Position numbers and translations under genes: made by a program | Shown here: in pieces, positions 34,435-42,265 of the stretch | Layout of the letters: every line of letters starts with the position of its first letter | How positions within the stretch are numbered: position 1 is the first letter of the stretch | Notes under the pieces: generated by a model | Database searches by the model: none | Seen by the model: the letters and a program-made list of their open reading frames with translations, nothing else | Told to the model about the DNA's origin: nothing | Source: Sphingorhabdus sp. | GTDB lineage: Bacteria; Pseudomonadota; Alphaproteobacteria; Sphingomonadales; Sphingomonadaceae | Length of the DNA stretch: 64,000 bases | Direction: 5' to 3' | Assembly (NCBI RefSeq): GCF_029865925.1 | Contig: NZ_JARXAI010000060.1 | Span: 1 to 64,000 of the forward strand

Positions 34435-35858
34435 GCCGCGCATTCCCTTGCGACTTCGACATCGTCAAAAGGCAGAACGCGGCCCATAATGATCTGCCCT
34501 TGTTCATGGCCCTTGCCCGCAATCAGAACGATATCGTCGGGTTCGGCATGTTCGATGGCAAAGGCGATCGCATAATGCCGGTCGCCAATCTCATGCGCGC
34601 CCTTGGCCCCTGCCATGACGTCAGCGCGGATGAGCGACGGGTCTTCGCTTCTTGGGTTATCGTCAGTGACAATCACAATGTCGGAGTCTGCGACGGCCAC
34701 AGCGCCCATCTCCGGACGCTTGCCTGTATCGCGGTCGCCGCCTGCGCCGAAGACAGTAATTAGCTTACCCTTCGTATGCGGACGCAATGCTGCAATGGCC
34801 GCGCGTAAGCCGTCGGGCGTATGCGCATAATCGACATACACAGGCGCGCCACTTTTGGTGATTACGGCACGCTCCAGTCGTCCGCGCACTGGTTGCAACC
34901 GGGCCAAATGCGACAGCAGGCTCTCCACCTCTCCCCCGCTTGCCATAACTACCCCTGCGGCGACGAGCGCATTTGTGGCCTGATAGGCGCCAATGAGCGG
35001 CAGCTTAACCTTATGCACATCGCCCTGAATACGCAGCTCAAGCGTCTGCCCAAGCTGGGTCGCTTGGCGCGAGACCAGTTGAATGCCCTTGCCCTTTTCC
35101 CCAACGGTGATCAGACGCAATTCGCGTTTGCGGGCACGCGCAATGACTTGGTCAGACCATATATCGTCTGCCCAGATCACGGCGCAGCCATTGGCGTCGA
35201 CGACTTTGTCAAACAGGCGCATCTTGGCCTCAAAATAATTTTCCATCGTCCCGTGATAATCAAGATGGTCACGGCTTAAGTTAGTGAAAGCAGCAACCGA
35301 AACGGGCACGCCTTCACTGCGATATTGGGACAGGCCGTGGCTTGATGCCTCGAATATCGCATGGCTGATGCCTTCGCGCGCGAGACCGGACATGTTGGCA
35401 AGGAAGGTTACAATGTCCGGCGTAGTAAGGCCCGTACTTGCCTGATCCGAAGCTGTTGTAATGCCCAATGTTCCTATAGATGCCGCATTGTGCCCCGACA
35501 TTCGCCACAGCTGCCGCGTAAGCTCAGCAGTCGAAGTCTTGCCATTCGTTCCGGTGACCGCCGCCACATTTTCGGGAAATGGCCGAAAGAATTTTGCCGC
35601 GAGTTCGGCAAATGCCTTGCGCGGGTTGGCGTCGGCAACATGCACAGCGCCCTGCACCATAGCCTCCGGACGCGCGACAACAGCGACTGCACCAGCGGCG
35701 ATTGCAGCGTCGATGAAATCTTCGCCGTTGAATGCGGCGCCCTCAAATGCGCCAAAAACTGTGCCGGGCGCAATTTTCCGATGGTCGATGGCAAAGCCGG
35801 TCACTATGCTGTCGGCCGATGCCATGTCGGCACCGGTTACCAATTGCCCGAGCTTCAC
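34431..35858 (-). CDS. murE: UDP-MurNAc-dipeptide-2,6-diaminopimelate ligase MurE
   Basis: Adds the third residue of the stem peptide (475 residues). The P-loop is VTGTNGKTSTAELTRQLW. The Mur central motif is NLSRDHLDYHGTMENYFEAK. The specificity loop DDNPRSEDP is the meso-diaminopimelate (DNPR) type, so the organism makes Gram-negative DAP peptidoglycan. The start codon is GTG and shares one base with the ftsI stop (TAGTG). The stop overlaps murF. Confidence 0.96.
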   Translation of the reverse strand: MKLGQLVTGADMASADSIVTGFAIDHRKIAPGTVFGAFEGAAFNGEDFIDAAIAAGAVAVVARPEAMVQGAVHVADANPRKAFAELAAKFFRPFPENVAAVTGTNGKTSTAELTRQLWRMSGHNAASIGTLGITTASDQASTGLTTPDIVTFLANMSGLAREGISHAIFEASSHGLSQYRSEGVPVSVAAFTNLSRDHLDYHGTMENYFEAKMRLFDKVVDANGCAVIWADDIWSDQVIARARKRELRLITVGEKGKGIQLVSRQATQLGQTLELRIQGDVHKVKLPLIGAYQATNALVAAGVVMASGGEVESLLSHLARLQPVRGRLERAVITKSGAPVYVDYAHTPDGLRAAIAALRPHTKGKLITVFGAGGDRDTGKRPEMGAVAVADSDIVIVTDDNPRSEDPSLIRADVMAGAKGAHEIGDRHYAIAFAIEHAEPDDIVLIAGKGHEQGQIIMGRVLPFDDVEVARECAA

Positions 35859-37594
35859 TATTGCTCTCCCTTCGCCTTTCGCAATAAAGGCATCAGTTCA
35901 GATACATCAACATCGCGCTTCATGTCAGGTATAATTCCCATCAATGGCCCAATCCGTGTAATTGTCTTACGGACAACGGGCGCAGCGGTATAACCGGCGG
36001 TCCGCTGAAAGCTTGAGGCTTCCGTACCCTGAGGTTCGTCGAGCATCGCAAGCACCACATAACGCGGGTTATCCATCGGGAATGCAGAGGCAAAGGTGGA
36101 GACGACCAGATTGCGGCTATAGCCGCCAACGCCTGGCTTTTCCGCAGAACCCGTCTTGCCGCCAACGCGGTATCCCAGTGCATCGGCTTGGCTGCCCGTT
36201 CCGTCAACGACGATCATGCGCATCAATTGCCGCATCCGTGCACTGGTTGCCGCGGTAAAGACCCGCTTACCAGGAATCTTGGCATCGGCTTTCGTCTTGA
36301 ACATTGTGGCCGGACGATAAATGCCACCATTGACCATCGCGGCATACGCACTCGCCAAATGCATTGGCGTAACCGCGATGCCGTGCCCGAACCCTACAGT
36401 CATATTGGTCAGTCGGCCCCAGGTCTTGGGATATAGCGGCATAGATTTTTCTGCCAGTTCGATATCCGGACGCGCGTTAAAATGCATTGCACGCAACATC
36501 GCGTCCATGCGGACAGCACCCAATTGGTCAGCAATTTGCGCCGTCACAATGTTAGAACTGTGGATGAGCGCCTCTGGTGTATTGATCCAGCGGTTTAATG
36601 GGTGCGAATCCCGTATTTTAAACTTTCCAACTTGAAGCGGCTTGGTGGCGTCATACCGAACGGAAAGGTCGCGCACCGTTCCCGCGTCCAAAGCAGCGGC
36701 AACGGTGAGCGGCTTAAAGGTAGAGCCGAGTTCATATACCCGGTTCGTTACGTTGTTAGTCTGCCGCGAAATAGGATAGCGACCGTCAGTGATCGTCTGG
36801 CCAAGATCGGGGATATTAGCAAAGGACGGCCGGTTCGGGTTGAACGAAGGCAATGTTGCCATGGCTACCACTTCGCCCGTTTGCACATCCAATACGACCC
36901 CGGCAGCACCCTTGGCGGCCGTAGCGGTCATGCCCGACGCCAGTTCGCTCTCCAACGCTGCTTGAACTCGGACGTCCAAGGCAAGGTTCAAAGGGCTCCC
37001 ACGCTTGGCCGGGTCACGCAGATAATTGTTCATTACCCGCTCCATGCCCATCGCGCCTTTGCCGTCACGGTTTACGAAACCGAGGACATGGGCGGCCATG
37101 TCGTGTTGCGGATAAAGCCGTGTAGCCTCGCGCGGGAATTCAATGGCGATTTCGCCAAGATCATGGACCGCGCGGACTTGCTCCGGCAATGCGCGGTTAC
37201 GCAAGTAACTGGGCTTGTCATCGGTCAGTTTTGCATAGAATTCAGCCGCTGGCGTATCCGGAAAAATTGCTGCCAACTGTGTTGCCAATTGCTTGCGGTC
37301 GCCAAGGATGTCGGCAGGCTTCAACCAAATGGCATAGCCATAAATGCTGCGCGCCAGAGGAATGCCGTTACGGTCAACAATATCACCGCGATCTGGCACA
37401 TAGTCTGTGCTGGTCGCACCGTAAGCGCGGCTGCTTTCGAATAAAGCCAAAGTCGCAAGCCGCCCAATGAGCAACGCAACGAACATACCAAATGCAACCA
37501 GCAGAATAAGCATCCGCCAGAACCCATGGGCCGCAAAAGGCGGGGGGTTAACGCCGCTTTTCCGAGTTGTCGTGCGGGCGATTTGCGGAATCAT
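35858..37594 (-). CDS. ftsI: Septal transpeptidase FtsI (PBP3)
   Basis: Class B penicillin-binding protein that cross-links septal peptidoglycan (578 residues). It has a cytoplasmic N-terminus, one TM helix (LILLVAFGMFVALLIGRLATL) and the pedestal domain (DIVDRNGIPLARS). The transpeptidase motifs are the SxxK nucleophile in ELGSTFKPLTVAAAL, SxN in IHSSNIVTAQ and KTG in VGGKTGSAEKPG. It pairs with FtsW, also in this operon. ATG at 37594 shares one base with the ftsL stop (TAATG). Confidence 0.97.
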   Translation of the reverse strand: MIPQIARTTTRKSGVNPPPFAAHGFWRMLILLVAFGMFVALLIGRLATLALFESSRAYGATSTDYVPDRGDIVDRNGIPLARSIYGYAIWLKPADILGDRKQLATQLAAIFPDTPAAEFYAKLTDDKPSYLRNRALPEQVRAVHDLGEIAIEFPREATRLYPQHDMAAHVLGFVNRDGKGAMGMERVMNNYLRDPAKRGSPLNLALDVRVQAALESELASGMTATAAKGAAGVVLDVQTGEVVAMATLPSFNPNRPSFANIPDLGQTITDGRYPISRQTNNVTNRVYELGSTFKPLTVAAALDAGTVRDLSVRYDATKPLQVGKFKIRDSHPLNRWINTPEALIHSSNIVTAQIADQLGAVRMDAMLRAMHFNARPDIELAEKSMPLYPKTWGRLTNMTVGFGHGIAVTPMHLASAYAAMVNGGIYRPATMFKTKADAKIPGKRVFTAATSARMRQLMRMIVVDGTGSQADALGYRVGGKTGSAEKPGVGGYSRNLVVSTFASAFPMDNPRYVVLAMLDEPQGTEASSFQRTAGYTAAPVVRKTITRIGPLMGIIPDMKRDVDVSELMPLLRKAKGEQ

Positions 37595-38187
37595 TACCGG
37601 CGGCGTTCGTTAGCGGCCTTAGCCGAAATATCCCGCATGAAGTCGTCGGACAAAAGCTTTTCGTCCATCCGCGCCAGCCGCTCGGTCCGCGTCTGCTCAA
37701 CCTTCGGTGCCGCAGGCTTAGGTGCGGCGCGCTTTACCGGCTCGGCAAAGATCGGCGCCGCAACGGCGGTGGCAATTTCGGTGGATTTTTTAACAACTGC
37801 CTCAATTGTTGGCGCTGGATTGGCTTGGTTCGCGCTTGGCGCAGCGTCAATGTCGGCCGAAGCCATCATCACTGGCTTGGTCGCCTGCAGATCACCCGTC
37901 AGTTCCGCAAGTGCAGCCTCACCGCTAACGAACTGGTTGGCCATTGGTGGTTGATAACCGTACAAAAGCTCGTTCCACTCCTCCAGCTGCTGCAGACTAG
38001 CGCGCGTGCGGATTTCGGCTTGAAGGAAGCTGATTTCACGCTTTGTTTCGAGTATGTTGCGATCAACAGCGACCAGATTGCTGTGCATCGCGGCAACGTT
38101 CAACGACAATGGGTATAACAGGATTGCAACCATGAACACCAAAGCCAGCCAGCCTATATTCTGAAGTCTTTTCATGGCGAGACTCAT
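37594..38187 (-). CDS. ftsL: FtsL-like divisome protein
   Basis: Small bitopic protein in the usual ftsL position between rsmH and ftsI (197 residues). It has a short basic N-terminus, a TM helix ([19 protein letters not shown]) and a heptad-like coiled coil ([23 protein letters not shown]). A long Ala/Pro/Lys-rich periplasmic tail makes it much longer than E. coli FtsL (about 120). Sequence similarity within FtsL is always low, so synteny and topology carry the call. ATG at 38187 overlaps the rsmH stop (ATGA). Confidence 0.85.
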   Translation of the reverse strand: MSLAMKRLQNIGWLALVFMVAILLYPLSLNVAAMHSNLVAVDRNILETKREISFLQAEIRTRASLQQLEEWNELLYGYQPPMANQFVSGEAALAELTGDLQATKPVMMASADIDAAPSANQANPAPTIEAVVKKSTEIATAVAAPIFAEPVKRAAPKPAAPKVEQTRTERLARMDEKLLSDDFMRDISAKAANERRR

Positions 38188-39140
38188 GCTGCCAGTCCTC
38201 CTATTGCCCATGCGGGTGCGTGTGTGCGGGTTGCGGAACGTAATGTTGCTGAACGTGACCGTGGATTACGGGCCAACTCGGCGTCCGATGGCCGGACCGC
38301 TTTATCAGCTTTGTCGAAAGTGGGCGCAGGACCGTCATTACCAACCATTGGCACGTGCCGTGACCCTGCGGCTTCTGCGCCACTACGACGGCGCAAGAAT
38401 TGCTTTACGATGCGATCTTCAAGGCTGTGAAAGGTAACGACAGCCAGACGACCGCCGGGCTTCAACATGCGCTCTGCAGCTTCCAGCCCGTCGGTCAACT
38501 CATCCAGTTCGCGGTTTACATGAATGCGGATGGCCTGAAACGCCCGAGTTGCGGGGTCTTTCGGCGCGCCGGGCTTATGGCCAACGGCCTTGCGGACGAT
38601 TGCAGCGAGCTGCGCAGTTGTCGTGATGGGACGCGCAGCCACAATCGAACGCGCGATGCGGCGTGAACGATGCTCTTCGCCATACCGAAAGATGATGTCG
38701 GCAATGTCCGCTTCTTCAGCTTCGTTGACGAAGTCGGCAGCCGACATGCCGTCCTGACCCATGCGCATATCGAGCGGGCCGTCCTTCTGGAAGGAAAAGC
38801 CGCGCTCTGCGCGATCAAGCTGCATCGACGACACGCCAATGTCGAGCACAACGCCATCGACCGACATAACACCATCAGCCATCAGGACATCGTCCATGTT
38901 AGAAAAACAGGCCGAGTAAAGACGCAAAGCACCTTCACTCCGGCCTGCAAGGTCCGCACCTTCGTTAAGTGCATCGGGATCGCGGTCGAACGCATAAACG
39001 CGCGCACCGCGAGCCAGTATCGCTTGGCTGTATCCACCCGCACCAAAGGTACCATCCACGATCTCAGCGCCCGGGGTGATGGGCAGTGCGTGAATCACTT
39101 CATCCAGTAAAACTGGAATATGTGGGGCGAGCGCGCTCAT
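38184..39140 (-). CDS. rsmH: 16S rRNA (cytosine1402-N4)-methyltransferase RsmH
   Basis: Methylates N4 of C1402 in 16S rRNA (318 residues, formerly mraW). It begins [19 protein letters not shown]. The SAM motif is [20 protein letters not shown], followed by [18 protein letters not shown] and [20 protein letters not shown]. The C-terminal [14 protein letters not shown] is the usual family ending. The track start is nine codons too early: ATG at 39140 overlaps the mraZ stop (ATGA). Confidence 0.96.
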   Translation of the reverse strand: MSALAPHIPVLLDEVIHALPITPGAEIVDGTFGAGGYSQAILARGARVYAFDRDPDALNEGADLAGRSEGALRLYSACFSNMDDVLMADGVMSVDGVVLDIGVSSMQLDRAERGFSFQKDGPLDMRMGQDGMSAADFVNEAEEADIADIIFRYGEEHRSRRIARSIVAARPITTTAQLAAIVRKAVGHKPGAPKDPATRAFQAIRIHVNRELDELTDGLEAAERMLKPGGRLAVVTFHSLEDRIVKQFLRRRSGAEAAGSRHVPMVGNDGPAPTFDKADKAVRPSDAELARNPRSRSATLRSATRTHAPAWAIGGLAA

Positions 39141-39637
39141 TTGTCGCGCTTTGCCTGGGACAGCCAATAATTTAGCTCGTCCTTAATGGAGTTGAACGCT
39201 GCAGGCGCTTCTTTGAGGAAGACATCAGGGTTCCACAGCAAGAAGTGCGTTGTCGCGCCAAAGAAGAAAGCGCGGTCGTTAATGCGACCAAAATGCTTAA
39301 GCATAGGCGAAAGCACGAAGCGGCCACTTGCCTCAAAAGCAGTTTCAAAAATCGAAGAAGCCGAAACGCCAGCCATTTCGCGGTCAAATTCGGTGCCGCG
39401 GTTAACTGCGCTTTGCCATTGCGCCTCAATGTCGGCACGCAGCTTAAGACGCTCGGACCCACCAAAGCCAATGAGGCAAGGTAAGCTGGAATGGCGGGAA
39501 ATACAGACATTGTTGCTGCCGCTCGACTGCTGGACGCTGTCACGCAGCTCGGCGGGAATGGTCGTGCGGCCCTTGGCGTCGACACTCGACACCCCCGAAC
39601 CTGCATAGACGACCAACGCTGACACTGCCTGAACCAC
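39137..39637 (-). CDS. mraZ: Transcriptional regulator/division protein MraZ
   Basis: AbrB-like double SpoVT domain protein (166 residues). MraZ represses its own dcw operon in bacteria where it has been tested. The first repeat carries [15 protein letters not shown]; the second carries [18 protein letters not shown]. The start is unsettled: GTG at 39637 follows a G-run directly, and a second in-frame GTG four codons later (39625) is at a more workable distance from it. I keep the longer frame. I looked for evenly spaced TGGG repeats upstream, the known MraZ operator, and did not find a regular set. Confidence 0.92.
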   Translation of the reverse strand: MVQAVSALVVYAGSGVSSVDAKGRTTIPAELRDSVQQSSGSNNVCISRHSSLPCLIGFGGSERLKLRADIEAQWQSAVNRGTEFDREMAGVSASSIFETAFEASGRFVLSPMLKHFGRINDRAFFFGATTHFLLWNPDVFLKEAPAAFNSIKDELNYWLSQAKRDK

Positions 39638-39707
39638 CCCCCACTAAAGGGTGGAAATTACCAATCATGACGAAACACGCGTCATGCGGACGCCGTAACG
39701 ACCGATA

Positions 39708-39719
39708 GAATCAGGAATC
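39708..39719. promoter_or_regulatory. Two GANTC sites in the mraZ leader
   Basis: GAATC occurs twice, seven bases apart start to start, between the candidate promoter and mraZ. GANTC is the CcrM methylation target, and GcrA (encoded at 62971) acts with such methylated sites in alphaproteobacteria. Function here is inference from sequence and position. Confidence 0.35.
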
Positions 39720-39770
39720 CACCCCTTGAAATCATGGTCATAACAAGGGAATTCATGGATGAAAAGAGGG

Positions 39771-39801
39771 ATTTTATGGGAATGCTTAATTTTTATGACA
39801 A
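39771..39801 (-). promoter_or_regulatory. Candidate promoter of the dcw operon
   Basis: In the AT-rich 297-base gap upstream of mraZ, the minus strand has TTGTCA, 17 bases, then CATAAAAT. This is a sigma-70-like layout that would give a leader of about 125 bases. It is the best match I see in the gap, but AT-rich DNA offers chance matches. Confidence 0.35.
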
Positions 39802-39934
39802 AATTTACCGAAATTCCGTTGTTTTTATAGTTCCCCCCAAATTGCCATGCGTAATGCACCCCAATATAAGCATCCAAAATCGGCTAAATTGGCGGTCTTA
39901 CAGCGGTGAATTGCATAAAATCCTTCTGCGCCCG

Positions 39935-40762
39935 TCATTTTCCCACAAAATCCCCATTAAGCGCATTATTGGATTTCAACGCCATCAACAGCGCTTCGAC
40001 AAGAGCCAAATTGGCGAACTCGTCACCCCCGGTAAGTATCCGCATCCCCTGTCCTTCCCAAAAGGCGGCGTCTAGCATGTCAGCATCGGCAACCAACACC
40101 GCGCGGCCCGCACCAATCCGGCAATCCGCCAACAGGCCCTTGGCGGAAATACTGCAGCGCGGGCTTATTGTCCCTTTGGGAAGCCATTCGCCGGGCGTTA
40201 CGGTGCGGATATTGAAAGCGCCGATCTTGCGGATAATACGGGGGCTGTCATTGGTAATGGGCAAAACCAGCTCAAGCCCCCAATGTGTGAACAAGGGGGA
40301 GAGCAAAGATGTAAACAACGGGCGCCTCTTATCCCCCAACGGATACAGGCTGCCCCATTGCAAAGCAGGGTCCGCCAGTATCAACAGCCGACCGCCGCTC
40401 CGAACCCAATTGTCCAAGCGCACGAGTTCCGCCGGAGCAAAAGCCCTTGGCTGGGCAAGCAGGAGCAGTTGCCCGTTGCGTGGTTTCCATGTTGTCAGGT
40501 CATCGATGAGGTCAATGTCGTAACGCTGGTCAAGGCGTGCGAAAGCAGGGTGCGGCGCGGCATCTTGGGCAAGGTCAGCTTCAATGCCGCCCTCACTCCA
40601 CTGCAACGGCAATGTCGTCATGAGGGCTAGGGCCGCCTTTGGCCTATCACTTGCTGACCGCGTGAAACCAAGCCCTGCAAACAGCAGCAGGACCAATGAT
40701 ACGGCAAGCAGGACGACAACAAGCCGCCTTGTGCCCCCAAAGCGGGCAAATCTATCAGTCAC
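39935..40762 (-). CDS. Membrane-anchored DUF4350-type protein
   Basis: 275 residues: a basic N-terminus, one TM helix (LVVVLLAVSLVLLLFAGLGF), then a periplasmic alpha/beta domain of the GATase-like/DUF4350 kind found in GldG-type accessory proteins. Markers are LLLLAQPRAFAPAELVRLDNWVRSGGRLLILADP and the final GDEFANLALVEALL. The track's longer frame reads back through the preceding gene. GTG at 40762, four bases after that gene's stop, is more economical. The function is unknown; no MoxR/DUF58 partners are beside it, unlike many DUF4350 genes. It is likely co-transcribed with the 97-residue gene and cysteine synthase. Confidence 0.7.
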   Translation of the reverse strand: MTDRFARFGGTRRLVVVLLAVSLVLLLFAGLGFTRSASDRPKAALALMTTLPLQWSEGGIEADLAQDAAPHPAFARLDQRYDIDLIDDLTTWKPRNGQLLLLAQPRAFAPAELVRLDNWVRSGGRLLILADPALQWGSLYPLGDKRRPLFTSLLSPLFTHWGLELVLPITNDSPRIIRKIGAFNIRTVTPGEWLPKGTISPRCSISAKGLLADCRIGAGRAVLVADADMLDAAFWEGQGMRILTGGDEFANLALVEALLMALKSNNALNGDFVGK

Positions 40763-40766
40763 CAAA

Positions 40767-41060
40767 TTACCGCCGCGGCGCGGGTGCGGATTGCCGCGGC
40801 GCTGGCGCAGCTCCATTGGCAGGCTGTTCAGCGGCAGAATCCTTGGCGACCGGCGTGACGCCCAATTCAGCCAGAGGCTCAGCAGGCGTTGAGCCATTGC
40901 CTGCGGTCAATGGAGCAGCCCCTGGCATGCCGCCAGCTTGCTGGGCTGGCCTAACCCGGTCGAGAACCATGCTGGCCAGTGTCACGAACAGCAGCACGAC
41001 GACAAGACCTACGACGCCAACCTGAATACGTTGAACTGCGGATTGCCTTTGCTGGACCAT
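40767..41060 (-). CDS. Small single-TM protein with Ala/Pro-rich tail
   Basis: 97 residues: a short Gln/Arg-rich start (MVQQRQSAVQRIQ), one TM helix (VGVVGLVVVLLFVTLASMVL), then a low-complexity Ala/Pro/Gly tail ending in PAPRR. No known domain is recognised. It begins 30 bases after the cysteine synthase stop and ends 4 bases before the DUF4350-type gene, whose product is also a single-TM protein. They may form a membrane pair, which is inference only. Confidence 0.7.
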   Translation of the reverse strand: MVQQRQSAVQRIQVGVVGLVVVLLFVTLASMVLDRVRPAQQAGGMPGAAPLTAGNGSTPAEPLAELGVTPVAKDSAAEQPANGAAPAPRQSAPAPRR

Positions 41061-41090
41061 GTGCTTCCTCCTCTAAACCCGATATTGCCT

Positions 41091-42083
41091 TTAGCTGTCC
41101 ATTTGCCAAGGCATTACGGGAAGGTTTTTACTGCGCATCCATGCGGGATTATAGATGGTGGACAGATACCGAAAACCCGTGTCGCACAAGATGGTAACGA
41201 TGCGCTTGCCCGGCCCCAATTGTTTGCCCAACGCGATCGCGCCTGCCACATTGATGCCGGACGAAAGACCAAGGCAAAGCCCCTCCTCCGCCAACAAACG
41301 GCGGACCCAGACAAGGCCTTCCTCGTCCGAAATGCGGAATTGCGTATCAATCGGCGCACCATCGAGATTGGCCGTGATCCGGCCCTGCCCGATGCCTTCG
41401 GCGACTGAGTTGCCCTCGGAGCTTAATTCACCGCATGCATAATAATTATACAGCGCCGCGCCGTGCGGATCGGCCAAGGCAATGGTGACCGCCTCATCCT
41501 TCGCCTTAAGTCCAAGACCTACCCCAGCGATAGTTCCGCCTGTTCCAGCTGCGCAAATAAAGCCGTCAATGTCACCGCCCATTTGCGTCCAAATTTCCTC
41601 GGCAGTGGTTTCAATATGTGCGCGGCGGTTGGCGATATTGTCGAATTGGTTCGCCCATACCGCGTTTTCGGTTTCCTCGGCCAAGCGGCGTGAAGTGTGC
41701 ACGAAATGGCCGGGGTTCGAATATGGCGCGGCAGGAACGAGCACGAGCTCTGCACCCAAGGCACGTAGCGTGTCCTTTTTCTCCTGGCTCTGCGTTTCGG
41801 GCATGACGATGATCGTCTTATACCCAAGCGCGTTGCAGACCAGCGCGAGGCCAATGCCGGTATTGCCAGCCGTGCCTTCGACAATCGTGCCGCCCGGTTT
41901 AAGCAGCCCCTGCCGTTCGGCATCGCGTAAGATGTAGAGCGCAGCGCGGTCCTTTACCGATGCGCCGGGGTTCACATATTCGCACTTACCAAAAATATCG
42001 CATCCGGCTTCCGCGCTTGGCCCTTTAAGGCGCACCAGCGGGGTGTTTCCAATCAGATCGAGTGTCGAAGCAGTCGTGTTCAT
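41091..42083 (-). CDS. cysK: Cysteine synthase A (O-acetylserine sulfhydrylase type)
   Basis: PLP-dependent beta-replacement enzyme (330 residues) that makes cysteine from O-acetylserine and sulfide. The PLP Lys is in NPGASVKDRAALYIL. The phosphate-binding loop reads EGTAGNTGIGLAL; most CysK enzymes have TSGNTG, and the TAGNTG variant occurs in a proteobacterial sub-group. GTGGTIAGVG and the C-terminal CDTGFRYLST are standard. It is divergent from the TonB receptor gene, with 182 bases between. Confidence 0.92.
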   Translation of the reverse strand: MNTTASTLDLIGNTPLVRLKGPSAEAGCDIFGKCEYVNPGASVKDRAALYILRDAERQGLLKPGGTIVEGTAGNTGIGLALVCNALGYKTIIVMPETQSQEKKDTLRALGAELVLVPAAPYSNPGHFVHTSRRLAEETENAVWANQFDNIANRRAHIETTAEEIWTQMGGDIDGFICAAGTGGTIAGVGLGLKAKDEAVTIALADPHGAALYNYYACGELSSEGNSVAEGIGQGRITANLDGAPIDTQFRISDEEGLVWVRRLLAEEGLCLGLSSGINVAGAIALGKQLGPGKRIVTILCDTGFRYLSTIYNPAWMRSKNLPVMPWQMDS

Positions 42084-42203
42084 ACCACAGACAGCTAGGC
42101 GCGTTCATGGGTAATCGCAAGTCGGTCTGGCCCATGCCATGCCAAAAGACAGCGTATTTGGCGCATTAAAATTAGGCAAACCGCCAAAGTTCAATTTATC
42201 TAT

Positions 42204-42218
42204 TGATATATTATATCA
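42204..42218. promoter_or_regulatory. Zur-like palindrome upstream of the TonB receptor
   Basis: TGATATATTATATCA is a perfect 15-base palindrome 48 bases before the receptor's start codon, in a very AT-rich stretch. It differs from the alphaproteobacterial Zur pattern TGTTATANTATAACA by one base per half-site. Together with the ZnuD-like receptor it suggests zinc repression. A chance AT-rich palindrome cannot be excluded. Confidence 0.5.
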
Positions 42219-42265
42219 TTACTATTAATCAATGCCCTTCTATCTCCCTTGGATGATGCCTTTTC

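Noticed and set aside
39638-39934. MraZ operator (regular TGGG repeats)
   Set aside because: TGG-containing words occur but not at the regular ten-base spacing expected.
39734-40075. 113-codon plus-strand ORF in the dcw leader
   Set aside because: No ribosome-binding site, runs into the antisense of the DUF4350-type gene, and resembles nothing.
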